Assembly (NCBI GenBank): GCA_963836005.1
Contig: CAWIHS010000002.1
Location: forward strand, 1,126,765 to 1,190,764
DNA: 64,000 bases
Direction: 5' to 3'
DNA from: CAWIHS01 sp963836005
GTDB taxonomy: Bacteria; Pseudomonadota; Gammaproteobacteria; GRL18
Each line of letters begins with the position of its first letter. Within the stretch, counting starts at the first letter, position 1. The position numbers and the translations under genes were made by a program. The notes beneath the pieces were generated by a model. It was not told the origin of the DNA. It did no database searches and saw nothing but the letters and a program-made list of their open reading frames with translations. Positions 46,674 to 54,612 of this stretch are shown here, one piece after another.

Positions 46674-46828
46674 GTAACTTCTCAATAAGTCCAGGCAGTT
46701 TAAGTTCCTTCCCCCTACGAGGGGGAAGGCCAGGATGGGGGTAGTGTGTGTAATCAAGCACTTAACCCCCACCCTAACCCTCCCCCTGAGAGGGGAGGGG
46801 ATCTTGCATGGACTTATTGATAAGTTAT
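46674..46828. mobile_element. Family A inverted-repeat element (155 bp) upstream of rml
   Basis: The left end is GTAACTTCTCAATAAGTCC and the inverted right end ATAACTTATCAATAAGTCC. The flanks CATTTTTC (46666-46673) and CGTTTTTC (46829-46836) match at 7 of 8 positions. It ends about 40 bp before rfbB, so the rml promoter is either in that 40 bp or inside the element. Confidence 0.85.
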
Positions 46829-46867
46829 CGTTTTTCCAGCTAACTTATTAATCGGTAACCGCAATTC

Positions 46868-47929
46868 ATGGCAAAAACCATCATCATCACTGGCGGGGCG
46901 GGTTTTATCGGCTCAGCCGTGATCCGGCAGTACATTCGCGAAACAGAACATACTATTATTAATGTCGATGTTTTGACTTACGCAGGCAATCTCGAGTCGT
47001 TGACCGAAGTGGACTCTCACCCCAGGTATCATTTCGAACAGGTGGATATCTGTAACCGCAATGAAATGGAGCGGGTTTTCAGTCAATATCAGCCCGATGC
47101 CATGATGCACCTGGCAGCAGAATCTCATGTGGATCGTTCCATCGACGGCCCGGCTGAATTTATTCAAACCAATGTTGTCGGTACCTGTAATTTGCTGGAA
47201 GTGGCCAGACATTACTGGAATCAGCTGCCCAGTGATAAACAAAGCGCGTTTCGTTTTCATCATGTGTCTACCGATGAGGTCTATGGCGATCTGGATGAGA
47301 GCGGTTTTTTTACCGAGAAAACCTGTTACGATCCCAGTTCTCCTTATTCCGCCAGTAAGGCATCCTCCGACCATCTGGTCAGAGCCTGGCATCGTACCTA
47401 TGGACTGCCGGTGGTGATCACCAATTGTTCCAATAATTACGGTGCTTATCAATTTCCGGAAAAACTGATCCCGCTGGTCACCTTGAACGCTCTGGAAGGC
47501 AAACCGTTGCCCATTTACGGCACCGGTGAACAGATCAGGGACTGGCTGCATGTGGATGATCATGCACGTGCGCTGCGCCTGGTGCTGGATACCGGCAAGG
47601 ATGGAGAAACCTATAATATCGGCGGCCACAATGAGAAAACCAATCTGCAGGTGGTTAAAACTATTTGTTCCTTGCTGGATAAACGGGTGCCTGACTCAGC
47701 TTACAAACCGCATGCCGATCTCATCACCTTTGTCACTGACAGACCCGGGCATGATGTACGTTATGCTATCGATGCCGATAAAATAGACCGTGAACTGGGC
47801 TGGCGTCCGCAGGAAACATTTGCTTCCGGCATGGAAAAAACCATCCAGTGGTACCTGGATAATAAGTCATGGTGTCAGCACGTTCAGGATGGCAGTTATC
47901 AGCGTGAACGGCTGGGTATCGAAAAATGA
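46868..47929 (+). CDS. rfbB: dTDP-glucose 4,6-dehydratase
   Basis: 353 residues. IIITGGAGFIGSAVIRQYI is the NAD-binding Rossmann motif, HLAAESHVDRSIDGPAEFI and HHVSTDEVYGDL (Thr-Asp-Glu catalytic set) follow, and YSASKASSDHLVRAWHRTYG carries Tyr-x-x-x-Lys. It converts dTDP-glucose to dTDP-4-keto-6-deoxyglucose in rhamnose synthesis. First gene of rmlBACD; its stop overlaps the rfbA start by four bases. The usual family length is about 355. Confidence 0.97.
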   Translation: MAKTIIITGGAGFIGSAVIRQYIRETEHTIINVDVLTYAGNLESLTEVDSHPRYHFEQVDICNRNEMERVFSQYQPDAMMHLAAESHVDRSIDGPAEFIQTNVVGTCNLLEVARHYWNQLPSDKQSAFRFHHVSTDEVYGDLDESGFFTEKTCYDPSSPYSASKASSDHLVRAWHRTYGLPVVITNCSNNYGAYQFPEKLIPLVTLNALEGKPLPIYGTGEQIRDWLHVDDHARALRLVLDTGKDGETYNIGGHNEKTNLQVVKTICSLLDKRVPDSAYKPHADLITFVTDRPGHDVRYAIDADKIDRELGWRPQETFASGMEKTIQWYLDNKSWCQHVQDGSYQRERLGIEK

Positions 47930-48813
47930 AGGGCATTATTCTGGCCGGCGGCTCAGGCACGCGCCTGTATCCTATTACCAAGGGTGTGAGCAAGCAATTG
48001 ACTCCTGTGTATGATAAACCCATGATCTATTATCCGCTGTCGGTGCTCATGCTGGCGGGAATTACCGAGGTGCTGATCATCTCGACCCCTGCCGATCTGC
48101 CTCAATTCAGGACCTTACTGGGGGATGGTTCTGAAATCGGTATGAAATTTTCATTTGCTGTGCAGCCATCGCCTGACGGCCTGGCCCAGGCTTTTTTGAT
48201 TGGTGAAACATTCATCGCTGACGACGATGTCTGTCTGGTACTGGGAGATAATATATTTTACGGCCAGGGATTTACCCGCATGCTTGAACAGTCTGTGCAG
48301 AATGTGACTGAACACGGCAAGGCAACGGTGTTTGGCTATTATGTCAAGGATCCGGAGCGCTATGGTGTGGTCGAGTTTGATGATGAGTTTAATGCCCTGA
48401 GTATTGAGGAAAAACCAGCACAGCCGAAAAGTAATCATGCCGTCATTGGACTGTACTTTTATCCCAACGATGTCGTTGATATAGCCAGACAGGTCAAACC
48501 CTCGAATAGAGGAGAACTGGAAATCACTTCCGTCAACCAGGCTTATCTGGAACGTCATAAACTCAAGGTGGAGGTCATGGGTCGAGGCTTTGCCTGGCTG
48601 GATACCGGAACCCATGAAAGTCTGATGGAAGCGTCCAATTTTATTCAGACCATAGAAAACCGTCAGGGATTAAAGGTGGCCTGTATTGAAGAAATAGCTT
48701 ATGAAATGGGCTATATCAGTAAGACACAGCTGCTGGAACTGGCCCAGCCGCTGAAAAAAAATCAATATGGACAATACCTGATCCGCCGTGCCAATGAAGA
48801 TGTGATCAAATAA
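47926..48813 (+). CDS. rfbA: Glucose-1-phosphate thymidylyltransferase
   Basis: 295 residues. MKGIILAGGSGTRLYPITKG is the nucleotidyltransferase signature, LVLGDNIFYGQGF the metal-binding Asp region, and VEFDDEFNALSIEEKPAQPK and GFAWLDTGTHESLMEAS later conserved blocks. It makes dTDP-glucose from dTTP and glucose-1-phosphate. It overlaps rfbB (ATGA) and shares its last base with the rfbC start, so it is translated in tandem. Confidence 0.97.
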   Translation: MKGIILAGGSGTRLYPITKGVSKQLTPVYDKPMIYYPLSVLMLAGITEVLIISTPADLPQFRTLLGDGSEIGMKFSFAVQPSPDGLAQAFLIGETFIADDDVCLVLGDNIFYGQGFTRMLEQSVQNVTEHGKATVFGYYVKDPERYGVVEFDDEFNALSIEEKPAQPKSNHAVIGLYFYPNDVVDIARQVKPSNRGELEITSVNQAYLERHKLKVEVMGRGFAWLDTGTHESLMEASNFIQTIENRQGLKVACIEEIAYEMGYISKTQLLELAQPLKKNQYGQYLIRRANEDVIK

Positions 48814-49391
48814 TGAAATTTATTAAAACCGGTATACCCGAAGTTATCATTATTGAACCCGTTATCCATGGGGATCCACGGGGCTATTTTCTGGAAACTT
48901 ACCGCGCTGATCTGCTGCAGCAGGCGCTGGGATATCAGGTTGATTTTGTGCAGGATAATGAATCAAAATCTTCTTTTGGTGTGCTGCGGGGGCTGCATTA
49001 TCAACTGCCTCCACATGCACAAAGCAAACTGGTAAGAGTCATTTCCGGCCGAGTGCTGGATATCGCCGTAGATATCCGCAAAGGTTCACCTACCTTTGGT
49101 CAGCATGTCAGTGCTGAACTATCCGATGAAAACAACCAGCAGTTATTTATACCCAGAGGCTTTGCCCACGGTTTTGTAGTTCTCTCGGATGAAGCGCTTT
49201 TTTCCTACAAGGTGGATAATTATTACTCCCCCGAATGCGATCGCGGCATTATGTTTAATGATCCGGCGCTGGCTATAGACTGGAAAGTTAATGCAGACAA
49301 ACTGCAGTTATCTGCCAAAGATCAGCAGCAGCCTCGGTTGACCGACGCCAGAGAACTATTTGACTATGGGGGCGGATATTATGAGCGCTAA
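48813..49391 (+). CDS. rfbC: dTDP-4-dehydrorhamnose 3,5-epimerase
   Basis: 192 residues of cupin fold: IEPVIHGDPRGYFLETYRAD, FGVLRGLHYQLPPHAQSKLV (catalytic His), VDIRKGSPTFG and FIPRGFAHGFVVLSDEALFS (catalytic Tyr region in YKVDNYYSPECDRGI). Third step of dTDP-L-rhamnose synthesis. Its C-terminus overlaps the start of rfbD by 11 bp. Confidence 0.96.
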   Translation: MKFIKTGIPEVIIIEPVIHGDPRGYFLETYRADLLQQALGYQVDFVQDNESKSSFGVLRGLHYQLPPHAQSKLVRVISGRVLDIAVDIRKGSPTFGQHVSAELSDENNQQLFIPRGFAHGFVVLSDEALFSYKVDNYYSPECDRGIMFNDPALAIDWKVNADKLQLSAKDQQQPRLTDARELFDYGGGYYER

Positions 49392-50286
49392 CACGCCCAT
49401 GAAACTGTTGCTTACAGGAGCTAAAGGGCAGGTCGGTTCTGAACTGATGCAGCTGGCTGCGCTCAGACATTATGCTGTTTATGCTTATGACTCTAAAGAG
49501 CTGGATATCACGGATGAGACGCAGGTAAAAAGCATTGTTTCCCAGGTGAAGCCTGATGTGATTATCAATGCGGCTGCTTATACTGCCGTTGATAAAGCTG
49601 AAGCAGAAAAAGAGCGGGCGTTTGCAGTCAATTCAGCCGGCAGCAAAAATCTGGCATCAGTGTGTAAAGCACATACGATTCCTCTATTGCATATCTCGAC
49701 CGATTATGTCTTTGATGGTGATAAAAAAGAGGCCTATATCGAGTCCGATCAAACCGAACCGACAGGCGTGTACGGTGCAAGCAAACTGGACGGTGAAAAA
49801 CAGCTGCAGTCTGTCTGGGAGCAGCATATCATATTAAGGGTCAGCTGGGTCTTTGGCCGGCAGGGGCATAATTTTGTTAAAACCATGCTGCGTCTGGGGC
49901 AGCAACGAGACCAGTTGAGTGTCGTGAATGATCAATATGGCGCACCCACATCCGCACACTCTATTGCGCTATGTCTGCTGGATATGCTTGAGGTACAAGG
50001 TTTCGGCCAGGCTGATTTCCCCTGGGGTGTATATCACTTTCAAAGTGACCCCGGCGTCACCTGGTATGAATTTGCCCGGGAGATATTTCGCCAGGCCGCT
50101 CAATTAAAGCTGCTGGATAAACAGGTCAGCGTTAATCCCATTCCCTCCAGTGAATTTCCCACCCCGGTTAAGCGGCCGGCCAATTCCAGACTCGACGGTA
50201 CTCACTTGTTCAAGGTCTTCGGTGTGAAACCTGCTCACTGGAAAGAGGATCTGACGGTCATGTTAAAAAATCTGCAAAATGAGTAG
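49381..50286 (+). CDS. rfbD: dTDP-4-dehydrorhamnose reductase
   Basis: 301 residues from ATG 49381, with GGGGGCGG 6 bp upstream; an earlier in-frame start (49360) lies deep in rfbC. LLLTGAKGQVGSELMQLA is the Rossmann motif, then INAAAYTAVDKAE, ISTDYVFDGD, and YGASKLDGEKQL with the catalytic Tyr-x-x-x-Lys. Last step of dTDP-L-rhamnose synthesis. The final gene of the four-gene run, it is followed by a diverged repeat core and the wecA-like paralogue, so the locus is a surface-polysaccharide region. Confidence 0.96.
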   Translation: MSANTPMKLLLTGAKGQVGSELMQLAALRHYAVYAYDSKELDITDETQVKSIVSQVKPDVIINAAAYTAVDKAEAEKERAFAVNSAGSKNLASVCKAHTIPLLHISTDYVFDGDKKEAYIESDQTEPTGVYGASKLDGEKQLQSVWEQHIILRVSWVFGRQGHNFVKTMLRLGQQRDQLSVVNDQYGAPTSAHSIALCLLDMLEVQGFGQADFPWGVYHFQSDPGVTWYEFAREIFRQAAQLKLLDKQVSVNPIPSSEFPTPVKRPANSRLDGTHLFKVFGVKPAHWKEDLTVMLKNLQNE

Positions 50287-50304
50287 CCGTTTTCTTTTAA
50301 GCTC

Positions 50305-50345
50305 TGCTCATTCCGCATCTGAGAGGGATGGCTGGGGTGGGGAGA
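50305..50345. repeat. Degenerate solo repeat core
   Basis: TCATTCCGCATCTGAGAGGG followed by ATGGCTGGGGTGGGG retains the layout of the CCTTCCC / GGGAAGG hairpin with several changes. Confidence 0.4.
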
Positions 50346-50390
50346 CGAAAATCCACGACCACAGCCTCTGTTTGATGCAAATTCTTTTTA

Positions 50391-50452
50391 GCTGAGATAC
50401 CAATTTTTTGGCTGAGATACCAATTTTTTTGGCTGACATACAAATTTTTAGC
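50391..50452 (+). repeat. Three ~21-bp tandem repeats ahead of the first wecA-like gene
   Basis: GCTGAGATACCAATTTTTTG repeated twice, then a diverged GCTGACATACAAATTTTTA, ending 15 bp before ATG 50468. They lie where a promoter and ribosome site should be. The copy upstream of the second paralogue has no such repeats. Confidence 0.75.
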
Positions 50453-50467
50453 TGAAGGCTCTCTATT

Positions 50468-51496
50468 ATGTCCGATAATTACTTCTTTGCGCTGATCATC
50501 ACCTTTATTCTGGGGGTTAATTTCCAGAATTCCTTTCGCAAGGTAGCTAAACATGTCGGGCTGGTCGAGGCGCCCGGTGATAGAAACAACCACGAAATTG
50601 GCGTTCCCCTCAGCGGCGGTATCGCCATGTTTATGGCGTTTACTTTCACTGCATTGCTGATGAACGAATCCATACATAATCTCAGGCCGCTTTTTTCCGG
50701 GCTGCTGATCCTGATTGTGATCGGTGTGCTGAGCGATCTGCATGAAATTAAACGTCCGCAACGCTTATTCCTGGAAATATTGGCGGCTTTTATTGCTTAT
50801 CAATGGGGCGGCGTGCAATTAATTGACCTTGGACATCTACTGACTGATGGAAAAACCCTGGAGCTGCGCAACTTTAGCCTGCCGGCCACCGTGCTGGCCT
50901 TTATCGGCATTATCAAAACTCTCAGGATGCTGGACTCGACCGACGGTCTGGCCGGCAGCATTGCACTGATCTGCTCTTTTTTATTAGCTATAGTGGCATT
51001 AAGGGCAGGAGATATCTCCTCGTTTCAGATCCTCGGGCTGGTGTGCATCGCGATTATTAGCTTTTTGTTTTTCAACTGGCGTTTCTACGTCAACCAGACA
51101 GCACTGGCTTTTATGGGCGCCTCAGGCAGTTTATTTCTGGGGTTTATTATCGCCTTTTATCTGCTTAAACTTTCACAGGGGGAAAGCGCTACTATAGCAC
51201 CGGTCACCGCATTGTGGATTTTTGGTTTTCCAATTATAGACACTGTGAGCATTGTTTTGCAGCGCTTACTCAAGGGTAACCTCCTGAGCGATGAGCGGGA
51301 ACAATTTCATTATTTACTGCAGGCAGCTGGTTTAAATCAGACCGCAGCGACTTTTATAATGCTATTGATTACAAGCCTGTTTGCAGCAGCAGGCTTTCTG
51401 GGAGAGTATTATCAGATCCCGGAACATATCATGTTTTACGCTTTTCTGCTGTCGTTTGGCAGTTATTTCTTGATTACTTTCTGGGTCAGACGTTGA
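50468..51496 (+). CDS. WecA/MraY-superfamily protein lacking the catalytic acidic motifs (probable pseudoenzyme)
   Basis: 342 residues, ten or eleven membrane helices, roughly 60% identical by eye to the intact paralogue at 60877 and sharing its first codons. At each signature position it departs from the family: GVLSDLHE for DDxxD-type GVLDDLHE, KTLRMLDSTDGLAG for NAINLLDGLDGLAG, FMGASGSLFLG for FMGDAGSLFLG, and EQFHYLL for EHIHHLL. Those aspartates bind magnesium and the polyprenyl phosphate or UDP-sugar, so transferase activity is unlikely. The frame has stayed open with a hydrophobic pattern intact, hinting at retained structural use. It forms the left border of the toxin-antitoxin array. 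Confidence 0.8.
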   Translation: MSDNYFFALIITFILGVNFQNSFRKVAKHVGLVEAPGDRNNHEIGVPLSGGIAMFMAFTFTALLMNESIHNLRPLFSGLLILIVIGVLSDLHEIKRPQRLFLEILAAFIAYQWGGVQLIDLGHLLTDGKTLELRNFSLPATVLAFIGIIKTLRMLDSTDGLAGSIALICSFLLAIVALRAGDISSFQILGLVCIAIISFLFFNWRFYVNQTALAFMGASGSLFLGFIIAFYLLKLSQGESATIAPVTALWIFGFPIIDTVSIVLQRLLKGNLLSDEREQFHYLLQAAGLNQTAATFIMLLITSLFAAAGFLGEYYQIPEHIMFYAFLLSFGSYFLITFWVRR

Positions 51497-51557
51497 AAAT
51501 TTACATTTAGAGTTTCAAATAGGGGTCATAAAACCCCACGCATTCAGGCGGTCATTC

Positions 51558-51612
51558 TTTTTTCTCTTCTCCTTCTCCCTATGAGGGAGAAGGTTGGGGT
51601 GAGGGTGAAAAA
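51558..51612. repeat. Diverged repeat core
   Basis: TTCTCCTTCTCCCTATGAGG then GAGAAGGTTGGGGTGAGGG; related in layout to the CCTTCCC core but belonging to a distinct, G-poor variant. Confidence 0.5.
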
Positions 51613-51765
51613 GTTGAAAAAAATAAAAAACCGCTGTTCACAATATGGCTGAATCACACGCATGATTTACGCTCCTGCTGCACACCTGTTTACCCTCCCT
51701 TCCATGGTAAGATAGTTTTCATCAATAACTGCAAGCAGCGGTTTACTGGCCTGTTATCCAGCTCA

Positions 51766-51900
51766 GATATTCAACTTCTGTATAACATCTTTGCCGGCTA
51801 ACAGACTGAAAGTATTATGCTGCAAATAAACTTCATTGGTTGTCAGCAAGCTTTGTTTTATATGTAGGACATTACACCATGCTGATGTAGGAAATTCTTT
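51766..51900 (-). pseudogene. Possible C-terminal gene remnant
   Basis: A minus-strand frame ending near 51766 reads EFPTSAWCNVLHIKQSLLTT and ends LLAGKDVIQKLNI. It looks coding but has no proper 5' part; the upstream end runs into the GCAAAG boundary motif. The parent gene is not recognised. Nothing else is visible in 51620-51950. Confidence 0.25.
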
Positions 51901-51959
51901 ATGCTGGAAAGAAGAGATTTTGGGTCGTGCAAAGACGCCAAGTCGCAAAGACATTCATA

Positions 51960-51987
51960 TTGACAAGTAAAACTAAACACATATAAT
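51960..51987 (+). promoter_or_regulatory. Promoter of toxin-antitoxin pair 1
   Basis: TTGACA (51960-51965), 16 bp, TATAAT (51982-51987). It follows within 15 bp of the boundary motif GTCGCAAAG. The start codon is about 30 bp downstream, with GGAGA between. Confidence 0.75.
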
Positions 51988-52018
51988 TTAACATATATTA
52001 TTTTTGGAGATAAAAATT

Positions 52019-52249
52019 TTGGGCCAAGTTACCATTTATCTGGAAGAAGAAATAGAGCGAAAAATGGTTGCGGCTGCAAAATCAGCTCATTTGTCAAAGA
52101 GCAAATGGATAGCGAAGCTCATTCAGGAGAAGGTCAATAATGAATGGCCGCAATCTATCATAGAACTTGCCGGCTCCTGGGAAGATTTCCCTGGCATAGA
52201 AGCAATCAGATCTAATACGGGTAAAGATATCAAGCGAGAGCCTGTCTAA
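52019..52249 (+). CDS. Antitoxin of pair 1 (CopG/RHH-like, VapB-type)
   Basis: 76 residues. TTG 52019 is preferred over TTG 52004 because GGAGA (52006-52010) is then 8 bp upstream and the product begins GQVTIYLEEEIERKMVAAAK, the standard first strand and helix of this antitoxin group. The helix-turn-helix-like HLSKSKWIAKLIQEKV follows, then a C-terminal toxin-binding tail (SWEDFPGIEAIRSNTG). It should repress its own promoter and block the PIN toxin. Its TAA overlaps the toxin ATG by one base. Confidence 0.8.
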   Translation: MGQVTIYLEEEIERKMVAAAKSAHLSKSKWIAKLIQEKVNNEWPQSIIELAGSWEDFPGIEAIRSNTGKDIKREPV

Positions 52250-52644
52250 TGTTCGTTCTTGATACAAATACATTAATTTACTTTTTTAAAGGCATAGGAA
52301 ATGTTGCTGGAAAATTATTAACCATTTCGCCAAAGGAGATTGCGATTCCGACCATTGTAGTGTACGAATTAGAGTATGGGATCGCGAAATCAAGTTCGCC
52401 TAAAAAAAGACAGGCTCAGCTAAAAGAGATGTGCTCCCTGGTTAAGGTGCTGCCATTTGGAAATGAGGAAGCGCGTCTGGCCGCTTTAATTCGTGCCCAA
52501 TTAGAAAAAAAAGGCACTCCAATTGGTCCATACGATGTATTGATTGCGGCTACGGCACTGGCAAACCAGGGCGTATTGGTGACTAACAACGCCAAAGAAT
52601 TTTCTCGAGTTTCAAAATTAAAAATTGAGAATTGGTATCTATAA
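52249..52644 (+). CDS. PIN-domain toxin of pair 1 (VapC-type)
   Basis: 131 residues. Acidic PIN residues are all present: FVLDTNTLIYFFKG (first Asp), VVYELEYGIAK (Glu), GPYDVLIAATAL (Asp) and TNNAKEFSRV (last Asn/Glu region). VapC-type PIN proteins are Mg-dependent ribonucleases cutting tRNA or rRNA. Directly coupled to the RHH antitoxin upstream. The pair is followed by the boundary motif ATCGCGCAAAGCC and a repeat copy. Confidence 0.9.
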   Translation: MFVLDTNTLIYFFKGIGNVAGKLLTISPKEIAIPTIVVYELEYGIAKSSSPKKRQAQLKEMCSLVKVLPFGNEEARLAALIRAQLEKKGTPIGPYDVLIAATALANQGVLVTNNAKEFSRVSKLKIENWYL

Positions 52645-52699
52645 TAAATCCATAGACTATTTGACAATTATTATCATTTAAGGTCAGCCCCATTATTCA

Positions 52700-52826
52700 T
52701 GATCGCGCAAAGCCGCAAAGAAGCAAAGAAGAGCTTTTTTAGGCTGAGCACCTGCGGCGCGAACTAAAATATCTGTACGCTATGTTCCTTCCCCCTTTAA
52801 GGGGGAAGGCCAGGATGGGGGTAAAA
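52700..52826 (+). repeat. Boundary motif plus array repeat copy 1
   Basis: ATCGCGCAAAGCCGCAAAG leads to AAGAGCTTTTTT, then CTGAGCACCTGCGGCGCGAA and TGTTCCTTCCCCCTTTAAGG (52783) with CCAGGATGGGGGTAA. The nine-base arms CCTTCCCCC and GGGGGAAGG around TTTAA form the hairpin core. Confidence 0.85.
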
Positions 52827-53046
52827 TAAATAATTCCTCTCCCTGAAAAGGATAGACCCGGGGTTCGAGAGGAACGTGCGGCATATATTTTTTGTTACTG
52901 ATCCCATTTATTCTTAGGATGCTTCTTTGATGGGCAAAAAACCCGTTTAAGAGGTAATAACAAGGTTTGATCGAGATGGATTGTATAGTAATCAAGGTAT
53001 TACGCAGGTCCGACCTCAGTGTTTTGTGCGACCCCAGTGTTTTGTG
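52827..53046 (+). repeat. ~220-bp array element E2, copy 1
   Basis: Starts AATTCCTCTCCCTGAAAAGG, contains GACCCGGGGTTCGAGAGG, CGGCATATATTTTTTGTTAC, CCCGTTTAAGAGGTAATAAC and TACGCAGGTCCGAC, and ends CAGTGTTTTGTG. Near-identical copies lie at 54141, 56636 and 62038. Frames through it also run through the repeats and look non-coding. Confidence 0.85.
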
Positions 53047-53285
53047 AAAATATCTGTACGCTATGTTCCTTCCCCCTTTAAGGGGGAAGGCCAGGATGGG
53101 GGTAATAATGATCACCCATCTTGAAAAGCAAACGGGTGCAAAATTAATGATCGCATTCGATGATAATAAAACTCACCACCCCCCTGAGCGCCAAAGGCGC
53201 GAAAGCAATCAATCTTTAAATCTTTACCTTTGCGCCTTTGCGCGACCAGGCGCTTGAGCTGCTTTGCCCCCTTAGCGTCTTTCTT
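53047..53285 (+). repeat. Array repeat copy 2 and boundary motif
   Basis: AAAATATCTGTACGCTATG, hairpin core (tgttcc at 53064), TAATGATCACCCATCTTGAA, AAACGGGTGCAAAATTAATG and CATTCGATGATAAT, then CTTTGCGCCTTTGCGCGACC and TTAGCGTCTTTC against the next gene. Confidence 0.85.
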
Positions 53286-53693
53286 TCATGCACGTGATAA
53301 AAACATTGATACAGACACTGCAGTCGATGGAAAGTCTCTTAAGACCTGCTTATCTTGTGTGACCAGAGGCGCATTTAGATGGTGAGCAAGGGCAATAAAT
53401 TCGCAATCGTAGGCTGAACAGCTGCTGTTTTCCACCAACGCAAGAATTTGTGCAGAAGGCACATCGTAAACCTGTTGAGCCAGCATGGATTCTGCTGTGT
53501 CCTGAAGCTGCAGTGCCTTTTCAAGATCAATAATGTTCTTTCTCAAATAAAGCGCCAGGACGTTTCGAAATTCACTTTTCCAAAGCAGAGGAGCGGCCCA
53601 GTCAGAGTCAATACTGTAAAGTGAGTCAACGGCGTTCGAATAGGCCGTTGGCAGCAGCAGATATGAGATGATGTTAGTATCTGCGACTATCAT
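53286..53693 (-). CDS. PIN-domain toxin of pair 2 (FitB/VapC-type)
   Basis: 135 residues. MIVADTNIISYLLLPTAYSN carries the first PIN Asp; LLWKSEFRNVLALYLRKN the Glu; SAYDCEFIALAHHL the central Asp; VTQDKQVLRDFP the last acidic group. This arrangement is typical of the FitB/VapC group. It overlaps its antitoxin gene by four bases. The 3' end touches the CTTTGCGC-type boundary motif, so no other gene shares this cassette. Confidence 0.9.
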   Translation of the reverse strand: MIVADTNIISYLLLPTAYSNAVDSLYSIDSDWAAPLLWKSEFRNVLALYLRKNIIDLEKALQLQDTAESMLAQQVYDVPSAQILALVENSSCSAYDCEFIALAHHLNAPLVTQDKQVLRDFPSTAVSVSMFLSRA

Positions 53694-53932
53694 GCTCTGC
53701 CTTCATCTATAACCTGCTGAATATCTTCTGCCGTGATGATGTCAGGTGTAATCTGGGAACGCAGAGCCTGGATATGGTTAAGCCTGTCCGCTGGATTTAC
53801 CCTGTGCGGAAACAACGCCTGTTTAAGGCATACAATCACTTCACTATTGATACTTCTATGATGCATTTGTGCAACATGCTTGAGCTCATGATAGAGATCA
53901 TCAGGCAGATTTTTTATCGTCAATGCGGGCAT
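53690..53932 (-). CDS. Antitoxin of pair 2 (FitA/Arc-like RHH)
   Basis: 80 residues. MPALTIKNLPDDLYHELKHV is the FitA-type ribbon-helix-helix start (strand ALTIKNLPD), HHRSINSEVIVCLKQAL the second helix, and the C-terminal AEDIQQVIDEGRA the toxin-binding tail. Expected to repress its own operon; a perfect palindrome CAAATTAATTTG lies 12 bp upstream of the start. Confidence 0.87.
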   Translation of the reverse strand: MPALTIKNLPDDLYHELKHVAQMHHRSINSEVIVCLKQALFPHRVNPADRLNHIQALRSQITPDIITAEDIQQVIDEGRA

Positions 53933-53943
53933 AGGGAGTACCT

Positions 53944-53993
53944 CAAATTAATTTGTATGGTTGCATTATGGTTGCATTATGTCTCCCTGTCAA
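53944..53993 (-). promoter_or_regulatory. Promoter and operator of pair 2
   Basis: On the minus strand: TTGACA (53993-53988), 17 bp, CATAAT (53970-53965). The 11-bp direct repeat ATAATGCAACC occurs twice over the -10 region, and the perfect palindrome CAAATTAATTTG (53944-53955) lies just downstream, a probable antitoxin site. Confidence 0.75.
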
Positions 53994-54009
53994 GCTCAGC
54001 TAACCCGGC

Positions 54010-54140
54010 AAAGAATATGTCGCGCAAAGCCGCAAAGACGTAAAGAAGAGCTTTTTTAGGCTGAGCACCTGCGGCGAAAACTAAAATATCTGTACGCTAT
54101 GTTCCTTCCCCCTTTAAGGGGGAAGGCCAGGATGGGGGTA
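54010..54140 (+). repeat. Boundary motif and array repeat copy 3
   Basis: TGTCGCGCAAAGCCGCAAAG, AAGAGCTTTTTT, CTGAGCACCTGCGGCG and the hairpin core (tgttcc at 54100). Confidence 0.85.
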
Positions 54141-54348
54141 AAATAAATAATTCCTCTGCCTGACAAGGGTAGACCCGGGGTTCGAGAGGAACGTGCGGCA
54201 TATATTTTTTGTTACTGATCCCATTTATTCTTAGGATGCTTCTTTGATGGGCAAAAAAGCCCGTTTAAGAGGTAATAACAAGGTTTAATCGAGATGGATT
54301 GTATAGTAATCAAGGTATTACGCAGGTCCGACCCCAGTGTTTTGTGAA
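54141..54348 (+). repeat. Array element E2, copy 2
   Basis: Same sequence as 52827-53046 with few changes (one direct repetition of GACCCCAGTGTTTTGTG is absent here). Confidence 0.85.
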
Positions 54349-54570
54349 AATATCTGTACGCTATGTTCCTTCCCCCTTTAAGGGGGAAGGCCAGGATGGG
54401 GGTAATAATGAGCACCCATCTTGAAAAGCAAACGGGTGCAAAATTAATGATCGCATTCGATGATAATCAAACTCACCTCCCTGAGCGCCACCGGCGCGAA
54501 ACCAGCAAAGCTCTAAATCTTTCCCTTTGCGCCTTGGCGCCTTTGCGCGACCAGGCGCTTGAGCTGCTTT
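54349..54570 (+). repeat. Array repeat copy 4 and boundary motif
   Basis: Hairpin core (tgttcc at 54364), AGCACCCATCTTGAAAAGC, CATTCGATGATAATC, then CTTTGCGCCTTGGCGCC and TTTGCGCGACCAGGCGC directly before the promoter of pair 3. Confidence 0.85.
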
Positions 54571-54578
54571 GCTAAATC

Positions 54579-54611
54579 TTGACAAAAGTATAACTCCGGT
54601 TATACTTTTGT
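54579..54611 (+). promoter_or_regulatory. Promoter of pair 3 embedded in a perfect palindromic operator
   Basis: TTGACA (54579-54584), 16 bp, TATACT (54601-54606). The perfect 13-bp arms ACAAAAGTATAAC (54582-54594) and GTTATACTTTTGT (54599-54611) around TCCG overlap both boxes. Transcription would begin at about 54612-54614, i.e. on the ATG at 54613, predicting a leaderless message. Confidence 0.85.
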
Positions 54612-54612
54612 T

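Noticed and set aside
46913..47629. 238-codon minus-strand frame inside rfbB
   Set aside because: rfbB on the plus strand matches its family along the full length; the minus frame is a shadow.
52850..52880. tRNA T-arm in GGGGTTCGAGAGG of element E2
   Set aside because: No acceptor stem, D-arm or anticodon arm can be formed around it.
53063..53190. Small genes encoded by the repeats (frames starting MFLPPLRGKARMGV or MIIITPILAFPLKGGR)
   Set aside because: They are translations of the hairpin core and its neighbours in several copies, with frame changes between copies and no ribosome site.
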